Assembly: GCA_031374415.1 (NCBI GenBank) | Contig: JANMGB010000352.1 | Span: 1 to 12,008, forward strand | DNA length: 12,008 bases | Reading direction: 5' to 3' | Source: CANHBY01 sp031374415 | GTDB taxonomy: Bacteria > Pseudomonadota > Gammaproteobacteria > Burkholderiales > Burkholderiaceae_C | In this document: positions 1 to 7,189 of the stretch, piece after piece | How positions within the stretch are numbered: position 1 is the stretch's first letter | How the letters are laid out: each line of letters opens with the position of its first letter | Notes under the pieces: model-generated | The model's input: only the letters and a program-made list of their open reading frames with translations | What the model was told of the DNA's origin: nothing | The model's database searches: none | Position numbers and translations under genes: made by a program

Positions 1-10
1 CAACACTGCA

Positions 11-321
11 CCGGTGTCAGTGGATTTGAACGGTTGATTCGCCAAAGCGAACAGGTGGCGCATTGGCAGGCTGAGCTTGCAGGGATGCAGTGCGCGGGCA
101 TGTTGCTCCTGAGGCACGCTCCTGGATCCCCGCCTGCGCGGGGATGACGGGAGAAGGCGGGGGTGACGGGAGAAGGCGGGGATAACGGGCGCCGGCGGGG
201 ATGACGGGCGCAGGGTTTGGCATCTCACCACGTCATTCCCGCGCAGGCGGGAATCCAGCAGCCTGTGCACCTCGCTACGGACCTCGCAACAATTCACCCC
301 CCCAAATCCACTGAAACGGGG
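11..321. repeat. MITE-like interspersed repeat, copy 1
   Basis: This non-coding element is repeated at 7190-7523. Its ends are inverted: CAGTGGATTTG at 18-28 is matched exactly by its reverse complement at 303-313, and the match continues weakly outward to about 11 and 321. Inside, a 28-bp segment at 122-149 is the reverse complement, with two mismatches, of 231-258. Each arm holds a 20-bp palindrome; the right one, ATTCCCGCGCAGGCGGGAAT at 235-254, fits the dRS3 repeat form known from Neisseria (ATTCCC-N8-GGGAAT). A 19-bp tandem array lies between the arms. By eye, the first 134 bases match copy 2 with about nine mismatches and one indel. I see no target-site duplication and no transposase. 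The palindromes create spurious reading frames containing PAQAGIQ-type peptides. The repeat is seen directly; calling it a MITE is inference. Confidence 0.75.
143..215. repeat. 19-bp tandem repeat array inside repeat copy 1
   Basis: Three full 19-bp units begin at 143, 162 and 181, and a partial unit runs from 200 to 215. All are variants of a GATGACGGG start followed by a purine-rich, GC-rich tail. The second copy of the element has one more full unit at the same place, so the array seems to vary in number. The first unit overlaps the end of the left palindrome, which suggests that the array grew from that arm. Confidence 0.75.
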
Positions 322-508
322 CACAGGTGTCTCGACACGGCAAGTGTTGGGTGGGCGCACACTCTGGCGACCAGCAAGTAAATTAGACTGATCTAGAGCG
401 GATTTGTGCACCTTTGCGGGCCCGTCTAGCGCTGTAAGCACTCAAGCTGAGGCTTTAAGTGGCGATATTCCTTCCAAGTTGCTTGTTTTTCAGGGTCATT
501 CCATCACC
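322..508 (+). other. Leader region upstream of the HD-GYP gene
   Basis: These 187 bases separate the repeat from the preferred ATG at 509. The region should contain the promoter for the HD-GYP gene and probably for ppx. An AT-richer stretch at about 376-396 is the likeliest place for a -10 element, but I could not find a -35/-10 pair with normal spacing. An in-frame GTG at 404 would add 35 residues that do not resemble the family. Confidence 0.3.
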
Positions 509-1636
509 ATGAAGTTGCTGCCATTGGAACAATTCAGTCACCAGCTCCAGCCCGGAGTGGCCCTCCCCTGGGGCGTGCGTGACAGCAATGGGAAGCTGCT
601 GCTGGCCCGAGGCCATGTGGTGGCAGACGCCGGCATGGTCTCCGCTTTGATTGAGCGCGGGATGTTTGTCGATGCCGAAGAAATCAGCCGTGTCAACGAG
701 GTGGCTCAACAAAAAGCCAAAGAGACCAGCCTGTCCAGTCGCTGGGAGGGGCTGCAGGCCCGCTTAGGCACCCTGCTGCGCTCGTCCACCGAGTCCTACT
801 TTCTGGAGCGGGTGCGGGAGTCCATGGAGCACATTGCCGGTCTGGCTGACCGCAACACCGACTTGCTGATTTTCTTGATCCTGCGCCACGATCACACGCG
901 CTATGCGCACTATGGCGTCGTCCACTCGTTGCATGTGGCGTCGTTGTGCAGCCTGGTCAGCAAGCGGCTGAATTGGCCGACCGAGCGACGCGACAGCCTG
1001 ATTGGGGCCGCGCTCACCATGAATCTGTCGGTGCTCGATTTGCAGGGCCGTTTGGCCGCACAAAACGGCCCACTGCTGCCGCAGCAGCGCAAAGACATCG
1101 ACAGCCACCCCATGGCCAGCGCCCAACTGCTGCGTGAGGCCGGTTTGACAGACCCCGAGTGGCTCAACGCCGTCGAGCAGCATCACGAGCAAACCGACGG
1201 CAAGGGCTACCCGCTCAAGCTCACCGCCCCAACCGAGGCGTCGCAGTTGCTGCGATTTGTGGACTGCTTTACGGCAAAGCACAGTGCGCGCGCTGGCCGC
1301 ACACAACAGCCCGCCCAGCAAGCCGCCCGCGATCTGTACACACAGAGTGCCGCCAACCCATTGGCTGCCCTCCTGATCAAAGAGTTCGGCATCTACCCGC
1401 CAGGTTGTTTCGTCAAGCTGGCCAGCGGTGAGACGGCCATCGTCATCCGGCGAGGTGCCAGTGCCAACACGCCGGTGGTCGCGGCCATCACCAACAGCAA
1501 GGGTGATGCCCTGTCGCAGCCCATTCCGCGCGACACCTCGCAAGCCGCCAATGCCATCGCCGCCACGATCCCCGACAAATTGGTGTTGGTGAGGGTGAAC
1601 GTCGACAAGCTCTACGACATCCGCGGCAACTCCTGA
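509..1636 (+). CDS. Degenerate HD-GYP domain protein (cyclic-di-GMP signalling family)
   Basis: The protein has 375 residues from the ATG at 509. The N-terminal part (about 1-60) is the small module often found before HD-GYP domains, with a DSNGKLLLARG stretch at 25-35. The HD-GYP-like domain spans roughly 125-290. Its signature HHEQTDGKGYP is intact at 225-235, and His139 and His200 are in place. The central metal-binding HDxGK motif is missing: the aligned positions read MNLSV at 171-175. The C-terminal segment (YPPG at 296-299 and KLASGETAIVIRR) is the usual tail of this family. HD-GYP enzymes hydrolyse cyclic-di-GMP with a metal centre that needs the HD pair, so this copy is probably not an active phosphodiesterase and may act as a sensor or binding partner (inference). 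The ATG at 509 is preferred over a GTG at 404, although its ribosome site is weak (CAGGG about 12 bases upstream). It lies 36 bases before ppx and is likely co-transcribed with it. Confidence 0.85.
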   Translation: MKLLPLEQFSHQLQPGVALPWGVRDSNGKLLLARGHVVADAGMVSALIERGMFVDAEEISRVNEVAQQKAKETSLSSRWEGLQARLGTLLRSSTESYFLERVRESMEHIAGLADRNTDLLIFLILRHDHTRYAHYGVVHSLHVASLCSLVSKRLNWPTERRDSLIGAALTMNLSVLDLQGRLAAQNGPLLPQQRKDIDSHPMASAQLLREAGLTDPEWLNAVEQHHEQTDGKGYPLKLTAPTEASQLLRFVDCFTAKHSARAGRTQQPAQQAARDLYTQSAANPLAALLIKEFGIYPPGCFVKLASGETAIVIRRGASANTPVVAAITNSKGDALSQPIPRDTSQAANAIAATIPDKLVLVRVNVDKLYDIRGNS

Positions 1637-1646
1637 GTACGGGTTG

Positions 1647-1663
1647 GTCCCGTTTCACGGGAC
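1647..1663 (+). promoter_or_regulatory. Hairpin just upstream of the ppx ribosome site
   Basis: The sequence GTCCCG-TTTCA-CGGGAC forms a perfect 6-bp stem with a 5-base loop. It sits 10 bases after the HD-GYP stop codon and 9 bases before the ppx start, directly ahead of the G-rich ribosome site. No T-run follows, so it is not an intrinsic terminator. It could affect ppx translation or stabilise a processed 5' end (inference). A mini-ORF ATG-GGG-GGA-TGA at 1665-1676 overlaps the ppx start. Confidence 0.35.
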
Positions 1664-1672
1664 AATGGGGGG

Positions 1673-3229
1673 ATGAGTTCACCACACCCACCAGACCTCC
1701 CCCTGAGCAATGACCCCCTGGCCGCCATCGACATGGGCTCGAACAGCTTTCGCCTTGAGATCGCTCAGGTCCAGGCCGGGCACTACCGCCGCATCGACTA
1801 CCTGAAAGAAACCGTGCGCCTGGGCGGCGGCCTGACGCCTGAGGGCCTGCTCACCGAAGAGGCCATGCAGCGTGGCTTGGCCTGTTTGGCACGTTTTGCG
1901 GTACGGCTGAATGGTTTTCCGGCTTTGCGCGTGCGCGCGGTCGCCACGCAGACCTTGCGTGAAGCGCGCAATCGCAATGCCTTCCTAGAGCGCGCCCAGT
2001 CGGTGTTGGGGTACCCCATTGAGGTGATCTCGGGGCGCGAAGAAGCACGCTTGATTTTTGCGGGCGTGGCACGGCTTCAGCCGTCTGGCGTGCCGCGCTT
2101 GGTGATCGACATCGGCGGGCGATCCACCGAGATGATTTTGGGCCGACGCTTTTCGCCCGTGCAGGCCGAGTCCTTCGGCATTGGCAGTGTGAGTTTGTCG
2201 ATGCGCTATTTTGCCGACGGTCGCTTGACCGAAGACGCGTTTCGCCAAGCCCAGATTGCCGCTGGCGCCGAACTCGAAGAAGCGTTGGTCCCCTTCGCCC
2301 CAACCCACTGGCGTGAGGCCCTGGGGTCGTCCGGCACCGTGGGGGCTTTGTCGCAGCTGCTGCAGGCCCAAGGCGTCACCGACGGACGCATCACCCCAGC
2401 GGGCCTGCAGTGGGTGATTCAACAGTGCCTGGCCGCAGGCCATGTGGACAAGCTCAACTTTGTCGGCCTGAAGGACGACCGCCGCGCCGTGATTGCCGGG
2501 GGGGTGTGCATTTTGTATACCTTGGCGGCGCAGTTTGGCATCAGTTCCATGAAGCCCGCCCGTGGGGCGTTGCGCCAGGGAGTCATCTTTGACCTGAACG
2601 AGCGGCTACTCCATGTGCTTCACCCGCGAGAAGGGCAGGACATTCGCGACGCCTCGGTGCGCGAGTTGCAACGCCGTTTTGCGGTGGACGTGCCGCAAGC
2701 GGTGCGCGTGGTGCACCTTGCCACGGCGCTGTACGACGGCTTGGTGGGCCCGCGCATGAGCACACTCGAGGCCGATGCGCGCCGCGAGTTGGAGTGGGCC
2801 GCCAATGTCCATGAGATCGGCATGATGATTTCACACCATGACCACCATCGCCACAGCGCCTATCTCATGGGCCATGTGGATGCGCCTGGTTTTTCGCAAT
2901 CTCAACAACGGCACCTTGGCCTGTTGTTGCTGGCCCAGCGCGGCGGCTTGCGCAAAGTGGAGGCTGAGCTGGCAGATGCTGACACCGCACGCCAGGTGCT
3001 TTGCCTGCGACTGGCCATCATCATGTGCCATGCCCGCAATGAGGTGAAAACTAACGCTTGGCGCTTGAGCGGCGACGCGCCGTTGATGCAACTGGACTAC
3101 AGCCGCAACTGGGCCCGTCGCCATCCGAGAACCCTTTTTCTGTTGAATGAGGAGGTCGCGGTGTGGGCCCGCACACAGAGCTTGACGCTGACACTCAACG
3201 CGAGCAGTTCAGTGCCCTCAGTGCCCTAA
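1673..3229 (+). CDS. ppx: Exopolyphosphatase (Ppx/GppA family)
   Basis: This 518-residue protein is close to the length of the long, E. coli-type Ppx. Ppx removes terminal phosphates from inorganic polyphosphate; the related GppA activity converts pppGpp to ppGpp. Seen in the protein: the first phosphate-binding loop DMGSNSFR at 20-27, the catalytic-glutamate segment SGREEARLIF at 120-129, the second phosphate loop DIGGRSTE at 146-153, and the SSGTVGA loop at 219-225. The C-terminal half (about 320-510) carries the HD-like helical domain typical of long Ppx proteins, with VHEIGMMISHHDHHRHSAYL at 379-398. The ATG follows a run of six G that serves as the ribosome site. The stop codon (3227-3229) overlaps the stop of the convergent sixA (3226-3228). 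With ppk1 nearby, a polyphosphate role is more likely than GppA alone, but sequence cannot separate the two. Confidence 0.95.
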   Translation: MSSPHPPDLPLSNDPLAAIDMGSNSFRLEIAQVQAGHYRRIDYLKETVRLGGGLTPEGLLTEEAMQRGLACLARFAVRLNGFPALRVRAVATQTLREARNRNAFLERAQSVLGYPIEVISGREEARLIFAGVARLQPSGVPRLVIDIGGRSTEMILGRRFSPVQAESFGIGSVSLSMRYFADGRLTEDAFRQAQIAAGAELEEALVPFAPTHWREALGSSGTVGALSQLLQAQGVTDGRITPAGLQWVIQQCLAAGHVDKLNFVGLKDDRRAVIAGGVCILYTLAAQFGISSMKPARGALRQGVIFDLNERLLHVLHPREGQDIRDASVRELQRRFAVDVPQAVRVVHLATALYDGLVGPRMSTLEADARRELEWAANVHEIGMMISHHDHHRHSAYLMGHVDAPGFSQSQQRHLGLLLLAQRGGLRKVEAELADADTARQVLCLRLAIIMCHARNEVKTNAWRLSGDAPLMQLDYSRNWARRHPRTLFLLNEEVAVWARTQSLTLTLNASSSVPSVP

Positions 3230-3696
3230 GCCAGATCACTGGGCGACAACACAGCACGCAGCATCCACTGCGAACTGCCAGACTCAGGCTGACCCTGGCG
3301 CAGCCACCAAATGGCCCCTCTTTTGACAGCCCAGGGGGCGTGCTGTCCTGTCATCAATCCAGCGGCCACCTGACCCAGCGTTGGCTGGTGGCCCACCAAA
3401 ATCAAGGGCGCCTGCGTCAGCGTGACTTGCAGCCAGGTGATGATGTCTTGCGCTAAGGCGTCGGGTGACAACGCTGTCTCGGTCAGAAAGGGTGCGCCCC
3501 AGGCGGCGGCGGTTTGCTGCGTTCGTTGTGCCGGGCTGGCGCACACCACCGACTGTGGCAGGCGCGCGCGCAACCAATCGGCCATGCTTTGCGCCTGCTG
3601 TTGCCCCAAAGGCGTGAGGCAGCGCGCCAGATCGTTTTGACCAGGCTGCGCAGGGTGAGCCTGGGCATGACGCCACAGGACAAGGTCGTGGCACAT
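3226..3696 (-). CDS. sixA: Phosphohistidine phosphatase SixA (histidine phosphatase superfamily)
   Basis: The protein has 156 residues, about the size of known SixA proteins. The superfamily motif appears near the N-terminus as LWRHAQAHP at 7-15, with His10 the expected phospho-acceptor. The second conserved arginine is in SPAQRTQQTA at 54-63, and the second catalytic histidine is His103 in VGHQPTLG. SixA removes phosphate from phosphohistidine; in E. coli it has been linked to the ArcB histidine-phosphotransfer domain and to the nitrogen phosphotransferase system. The start is fixed by the overlap with ppk1: the ppk1 TGA and the sixA ATG share one A (TGATG, 3694-3698 on the minus strand), implying translational coupling. 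The frame is open further upstream, but only inside ppk1. The stop overlaps that of ppx. Its partner protein here cannot be read from sequence. Confidence 0.9.
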   Translation of the reverse strand: MCHDLVLWRHAQAHPAQPGQNDLARCLTPLGQQQAQSMADWLRARLPQSVVCASPAQRTQQTAAAWGAPFLTETALSPDALAQDIITWLQVTLTQAPLILVGHQPTLGQVAAGLMTGQHAPWAVKRGAIWWLRQGQPESGSSQWMLRAVLSPSDLA

Positions 3697-5789
3697 CAGT
3701 CGGGCGGGTGCGCACTGGCATAAGCGCCCAGGAGCGACTGCTGCGCACTGGGGCCAGGCAAATCCGAGGGCACGTAGCTGCCGTCCTCCTGCAAAAACCA
3801 AGCGTCAACGCCGTCGTGCAGATAGGGCACCAAGCATTCATCGATCAAGCGCTGGCGCAGCGCTGGGTCTCGCACCGGCCACGCGACTTCAATGCGACGA
3901 AACATGTTGCGACTCATCCAGTCGGCGCTGGAAAGGTAGAGTGCCTCGTTGTCTGCGCCGGGCCCCCAGTGGAAGTACAAAATCCGTGTGTGCTCCAGAA
4001 AACGACCCACGATGGACCTCACGCGAATATGGTCGGTGGCCCCTGGGATGCCCGGCGGCAACATGCAGGCACCGCGCACAATGAGATCAATCTTGGCACC
4101 CGCCCTGCCCGCCCCGATCAGGGCCTCGATCAGGGGCACATCGGTCAAGGCATTGAGCTTGAGCACCATGCGCGCCGGCTCACCGCGCAAGGCGGCTTGC
4201 GTGACTTTGTCAATCAAGCCGAGCATGTCGCGGTGTAGCGTGAACGGCGCCTGCAGCAAGCAGTGCAGGGATTTCATTTCGCCCAGGCTGGCGAGTTGCT
4301 GAAACACCGCGTCAACGTCTGCGGTGATGTCGGGGGCCGCAGTGAGGTAGCCAATGTCGGTGTAAAGACGGGCTGAGTTGGGGTTGTAGTTGCCCGTCGA
4401 CAAGTGAACGTAGCGGCGCAGCCGAGTGCCCTCGCGACGCGTCAAGAGCAGGAGCTTGGCGTGGGTTTTCAGGCCCACGATGCCGTACACCACCTGGGCA
4501 CCCACCGCTTCCAGGCGCTCAGCCCAGTTGATGTTGGCCTCTTCGTCGAAGCGGGCCTTGAGCTCCACGACCACCATGACCTCTTTGCCGCGGCGGGCGG
4601 CTTCGATCAGCAAGTCCATCAGCGGCGACTCATTGCCGGTGCGGTAGATGGTTTGCTTGATGGCCAGGACGTTGGGATCATAGACAGCCTCCCGCAAAAA
4701 CTGCACCACCGTGTCAAAGGTTTCGAAGGGGTGATGCAGCAAGATGTCCTGATCCTGCAAGCGTTGCAAAATCGACTTGCGCGGTGAGAGGCCCGACGGC
4801 CACACGGGCTGGTTGGGCACAAACCGCAGGTGAGGTGCATCCACCTGGTCGATCAGTTGGTTCAATCGCACCAGGTTCACCGGCCCATTGACACGGTACA
4901 GGGCCGCTTCCGGCAGGGCAAATTGTTCCAGCAAAAAGGCTGACAATTCCGCGGGGCAGCTGTTCACAACCTCCAACCGAATGGCCTGGCCAAAGTTGCG
5001 TGTGGTCAAACCCGAGCGCAACGCCTGCCGCAAGTTGGCGACATCGCCCTCGCCGACATCCAGATCAGAGTCTCGGGTGACGCGAAACTGCGAAAACGCC
5101 AGCACTTCACGCCCCGGGAAGAGCTCCTCCAGGTGAGCCCGAATCACGCTGGTGAGCAGCACAAACGACTGCTGGTGCGGCGACACTTTGCTGGGCAAGC
5201 GAATGACCCGGGGCAACACGCGAGGCACCTTGACGATGGCAATCGTGTTGGCACGGCCAAAGGCATCTTTGCCACCCAAGCGGACAATAAAATTGAGCGA
5301 CTTGTTGGCGACTTGCGGAAAAGGGTGAGCAGGGTCCAGGCCCACGGGCACCAGCAAGGGCCGAACCTGACTGACAAAGAAGCTCTCCACCCAACGCCGC
5401 TGGGCCTCGTTGCGCTGGGAATGGTTGAGGATGACAATGCCCTCCTGCTGGAGCAGGGGCATCACATCATCATTGAATGCCACATAGTGATCACTGATGA
5501 CGGCATGGGCCTCGTCGACCAAGGACTGCAGCTCGCGATTGGAGACAATGGCATCGGGCTGTTGGACCGCCTCAATGTAGTCTGGAAACCGCACCTCAAA
5601 AAATTCGTCAATATTGGACGAGACAATGCAGATGTAGCGCAAACGCTCTAGCAGGGGCACGTCCGCCCTTCGCGCTTGGGCCAACACACGTCGATTGAAA
5701 GCCAAAATGGCTCGCTCACGACTGAGCAGCTTGGGCACAATGGCCAGAGGGGCCGAAACAGGAACCAAAGAGGCCAATGGTGGGATCAT
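3696..5789 (-). CDS. ppk1: Polyphosphate kinase 1
   Basis: This 697-residue protein has the usual Ppk1 length. Ppk1 reversibly moves the gamma phosphate of ATP onto inorganic polyphosphate through a phosphohistidine intermediate, usually at the inner membrane. Domain order: N-terminal domain about 20-125 (RERAILAFNRRVL; SSNIDEFFEVRF), head domain about 126-330, and two phospholipase-D-like C-terminal domains. The autophosphorylated histidine is His443 in GLKTHAKL, and the second catalytic histidine is His600 in LEHTRILYF. Other Ppk1 hallmarks are AIKQTIYRTG (376-385), VVELKARFDEEANINWA (407-423) and HLSTGNYNP (462-470). The ATG at 5789 is chosen because it gives the usual length, but it has no clear ribosome site; a GTG at 5909 in the same frame would add 40 unconserved residues and nearly abut the divergent gene. 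The gene is first in a two-gene operon with sixA. Confidence 0.96.
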   Translation of the reverse strand: MIPPLASLVPVSAPLAIVPKLLSRERAILAFNRRVLAQARRADVPLLERLRYICIVSSNIDEFFEVRFPDYIEAVQQPDAIVSNRELQSLVDEAHAVISDHYVAFNDDVMPLLQQEGIVILNHSQRNEAQRRWVESFFVSQVRPLLVPVGLDPAHPFPQVANKSLNFIVRLGGKDAFGRANTIAIVKVPRVLPRVIRLPSKVSPHQQSFVLLTSVIRAHLEELFPGREVLAFSQFRVTRDSDLDVGEGDVANLRQALRSGLTTRNFGQAIRLEVVNSCPAELSAFLLEQFALPEAALYRVNGPVNLVRLNQLIDQVDAPHLRFVPNQPVWPSGLSPRKSILQRLQDQDILLHHPFETFDTVVQFLREAVYDPNVLAIKQTIYRTGNESPLMDLLIEAARRGKEVMVVVELKARFDEEANINWAERLEAVGAQVVYGIVGLKTHAKLLLLTRREGTRLRRYVHLSTGNYNPNSARLYTDIGYLTAAPDITADVDAVFQQLASLGEMKSLHCLLQAPFTLHRDMLGLIDKVTQAALRGEPARMVLKLNALTDVPLIEALIGAGRAGAKIDLIVRGACMLPPGIPGATDHIRVRSIVGRFLEHTRILYFHWGPGADNEALYLSSADWMSRNMFRRIEVAWPVRDPALRQRLIDECLVPYLHDGVDAWFLQEDGSYVPSDLPGPSAQQSLLGAYASAHPPD

Positions 5790-5924
5790 GGAAGACAAGG
5801 AGTGGGACAGCGGCTTTGCGCAGGCCCGCCAAGTGTAGCCAATGGGGCTGGAGCTTAGGGGTGCCAACTCGCTCAAGATTTCGACTACCGCTACATTGCG
5901 ACTTACCACTCAAAGGAATCAAGA
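5790..5924. promoter_or_regulatory. Divergent intergenic region, ppk1 / PAP2 gene
   Basis: These 135 bases lie between two divergent starts and must hold the promoters of both ppk1 (minus) and the PAP2 gene (plus). I cannot identify a convincing -35/-10 pair or Pho box by eye. The only clear signal is the plus-strand ribosome site AAAGGA at about 5912-5917. Confidence 0.4.
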
Positions 5925-6515
5925 TTGCGCGCCAGTGACTATGTGGTGAACTTTATTTTGAGTGTCGTCATGATTGTGGGCACTTATCAGTTTTACTTTC
6001 TGACCCAACGCAGGCCCTGGCGTGAGCCGCGTAGTTTTCACTCGCCCCTGGATGAGTGCTTGCCCTATTGGCCCATTTGGGCTTGGGTGTACAGCTTTTT
6101 GTACTATCCAGCAATTTTGTATTTGAACTTCATCGCCATAGATGCACGCCATTTCACCCTGATGGCGTTCAGTTACATCATGTTGCTGCTCATGCAGATG
6201 ACGTTCTTTTATCTGTACCCCGTATCCACTCCCAGCCATTGGCGCAGCGTTAACCAAGGCCGCACCCTGTCTGAGCGGTTTTTGCTGTTTGTACAGAGGT
6301 TTGATGGGCCAACCAACTGCCTGCCGAGCATGCACATGTCGGTCGCCATGTTGACGGCGTTGCATGCGCTGCCCCAGTTAGGGCCTTGGGCCTATGCGTT
6401 CCCGGCCTTGATTGCCCTGTCTTGCGTGTTCACCAAGCAGCACTATCTGATCGACCTGCCCACCGGCGCCGGGTTGGGCTGGCTGGCTTACTCGCTGTAC
6501 CGCTGGCTACTTTGA
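5925..6515 (+). CDS. PAP2-superfamily integral membrane phosphatase
   Basis: This 196-residue protein has about five or six hydrophobic segments (around 7-27, 49-72, 78-100, 133-150, 154-170, 178-195). The PAP2 active-site motifs are present: NCLPSMHMS at 131-139 (phosphatase motif 2, His137) and TKQHYLIDLPTGAGLG at 170-185 (motif 3, His173 nucleophile, Asp177). The first motif (KX6RP) is not obvious, as in the PAP2_3/Aur1-like branch, which includes inositol-phosphotransferase-like enzymes. Likely substrates are lipid phosphates or isoprenoid diphosphates at the membrane, but the sequence does not say which. Translation starts at TTG (5925): it is 7 bases after a good AAAGGA site and no in-frame ATG occurs early. 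GC content is lower in the first third, which fits membrane codon use. Divergent from ppk1. Confidence 0.82.
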   Translation: MRASDYVVNFILSVVMIVGTYQFYFLTQRRPWREPRSFHSPLDECLPYWPIWAWVYSFLYYPAILYLNFIAIDARHFTLMAFSYIMLLLMQMTFFYLYPVSTPSHWRSVNQGRTLSERFLLFVQRFDGPTNCLPSMHMSVAMLTALHALPQLGPWAYAFPALIALSCVFTKQHYLIDLPTGAGLGWLAYSLYRWLL

Positions 6516-6562
6516 GTGGAGCCACGGGCCCATCAACAAACGCCAGGCCCGCCCCAACGTGG

Positions 6563-7012
6563 TCAGTTCGTGATGCGAACCTGGATCGTGACGGATTGCT
6601 GAGGATTGGCCCTCGAGCGAGCCACCAGGGCCAGGGTCACAGGGCCCGGCAAAGGCGAGCGCCTGGAGGTAGCCGCCGCAAAGCGCGTGCTGGACCGAAA
6701 CAACTCTTGGATGGTGACGCCACCGTAAATAATGGTGTTGCCAGCGCCTGCGATCTCCTGGCCCCCAATGATGACGGTCCAGTCGACCGGCCCTGTGGTA
6801 GTGAGCTCAAAGGACTCGCCAGCCGACAACTCGAGGGTTCGGGAGGCGCCGGGGGCCACGCTGCCCGACACGGGGCGGTCATCGACGACGGCGGAAACAG
6901 TGAAGGCGTAGTCGTCATCATAGTAGCCGTCGTCACCGCCGCCACCGCAGCCAGACAGAATCAAGGCACTGGCTGAGAGCACCGCACAAAGGATCAGGGA
7001 TTTCAGTTTCAT
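6563..7012 (-). CDS. Small putative lipoprotein of unknown function
   Basis: The protein has 149 residues and begins with a basic N-terminus, a hydrophobic stretch and a lipobox LSGC with Cys22, so it should be lipidated and anchored to a membrane. The cysteine is followed by a flexible glycine- and aspartate/tyrosine-rich linker (GGGG, then DDGYYDDDY at 27-35). The rest looks like a compact beta-rich domain (about 37-149) containing SAGESFELTTTGPVDW and ending in QSVTIQVRITN, reminiscent of immunoglobulin-like folds, but I do not recognise a family. The ATG at 7012 is chosen because the signal peptide starts there; upstream the same frame runs into the repeat element and is not coding. The ribosome site is weak. 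It is convergent with the PAP2 gene 47 bases away and appears monocistronic. Confidence 0.75.
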   Translation of the reverse strand: MKLKSLILCAVLSASALILSGCGGGGDDGYYDDDYAFTVSAVVDDRPVSGSVAPGASRTLELSAGESFELTTTGPVDWTVIIGGQEIAGAGNTIIYGGVTIQELFRSSTRFAAATSRRSPLPGPVTLALVARSRANPQQSVTIQVRITN

Positions 7013-7189
7013 TGGGACGCTTGAACTGCGCGACACGCCGGCCGCACCAAGCCGCAGTTTGGGAAGGAGCCATTCCAACGGATGGCAGGGATCTGCGGTT
7101 GACAACGCCCCGAAGGGGCCTTGGGGACTCGGCTGGCAATCCTCTGAACGAAGGCGCGGCGACGACTTTCCGAACAGGCCCTGCTGGGG
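7013..7189. other. Non-coding spacer between the lipoprotein gene and repeat copy 2
   Basis: These 177 bases hold the 5' region of the minus-strand lipoprotein gene, including its likely promoter. Short G/C inverted runs occur at about 7117-7135 (CCCC-GAA-GGGG followed by CCTTGGGG). I see no supported gene. Short open frames here run into the repeat and have no ribosome sites or recognisable protein. Confidence 0.4.

Noticed and set aside
17..223. Minus-strand open frame with VIPAQAGIQ-type sequence, and similar frames at 6933-7662
   Set aside because: These frames are read through the palindromic repeat element. The peptide is a translation of the dRS3-like repeat, it appears in several frames and on both strands, and it has no ribosome site.
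404..508. GTG start at 404 for the HD-GYP protein
   Set aside because: The extra 35 residues do not resemble the family N-terminus, which begins well at the ATG at 509.
764..1543. 259-codon open frame antisense to the HD-GYP gene
   Set aside because: It is the mirror of a GC-rich coding gene; the composition is odd (many Q, V, G) and it has no recognisable motif.
3708..4238. Plus-strand open frames antisense to ppk1
   Set aside because: They lie wholly inside the strongly supported ppk1 gene and have no family features.
5790..5909. GTG start at 5909 for ppk1
   Set aside because: It would add 40 unconserved residues and nearly fill the divergent promoter region. The ATG at 5789 gives the usual length, though neither has a good ribosome site.
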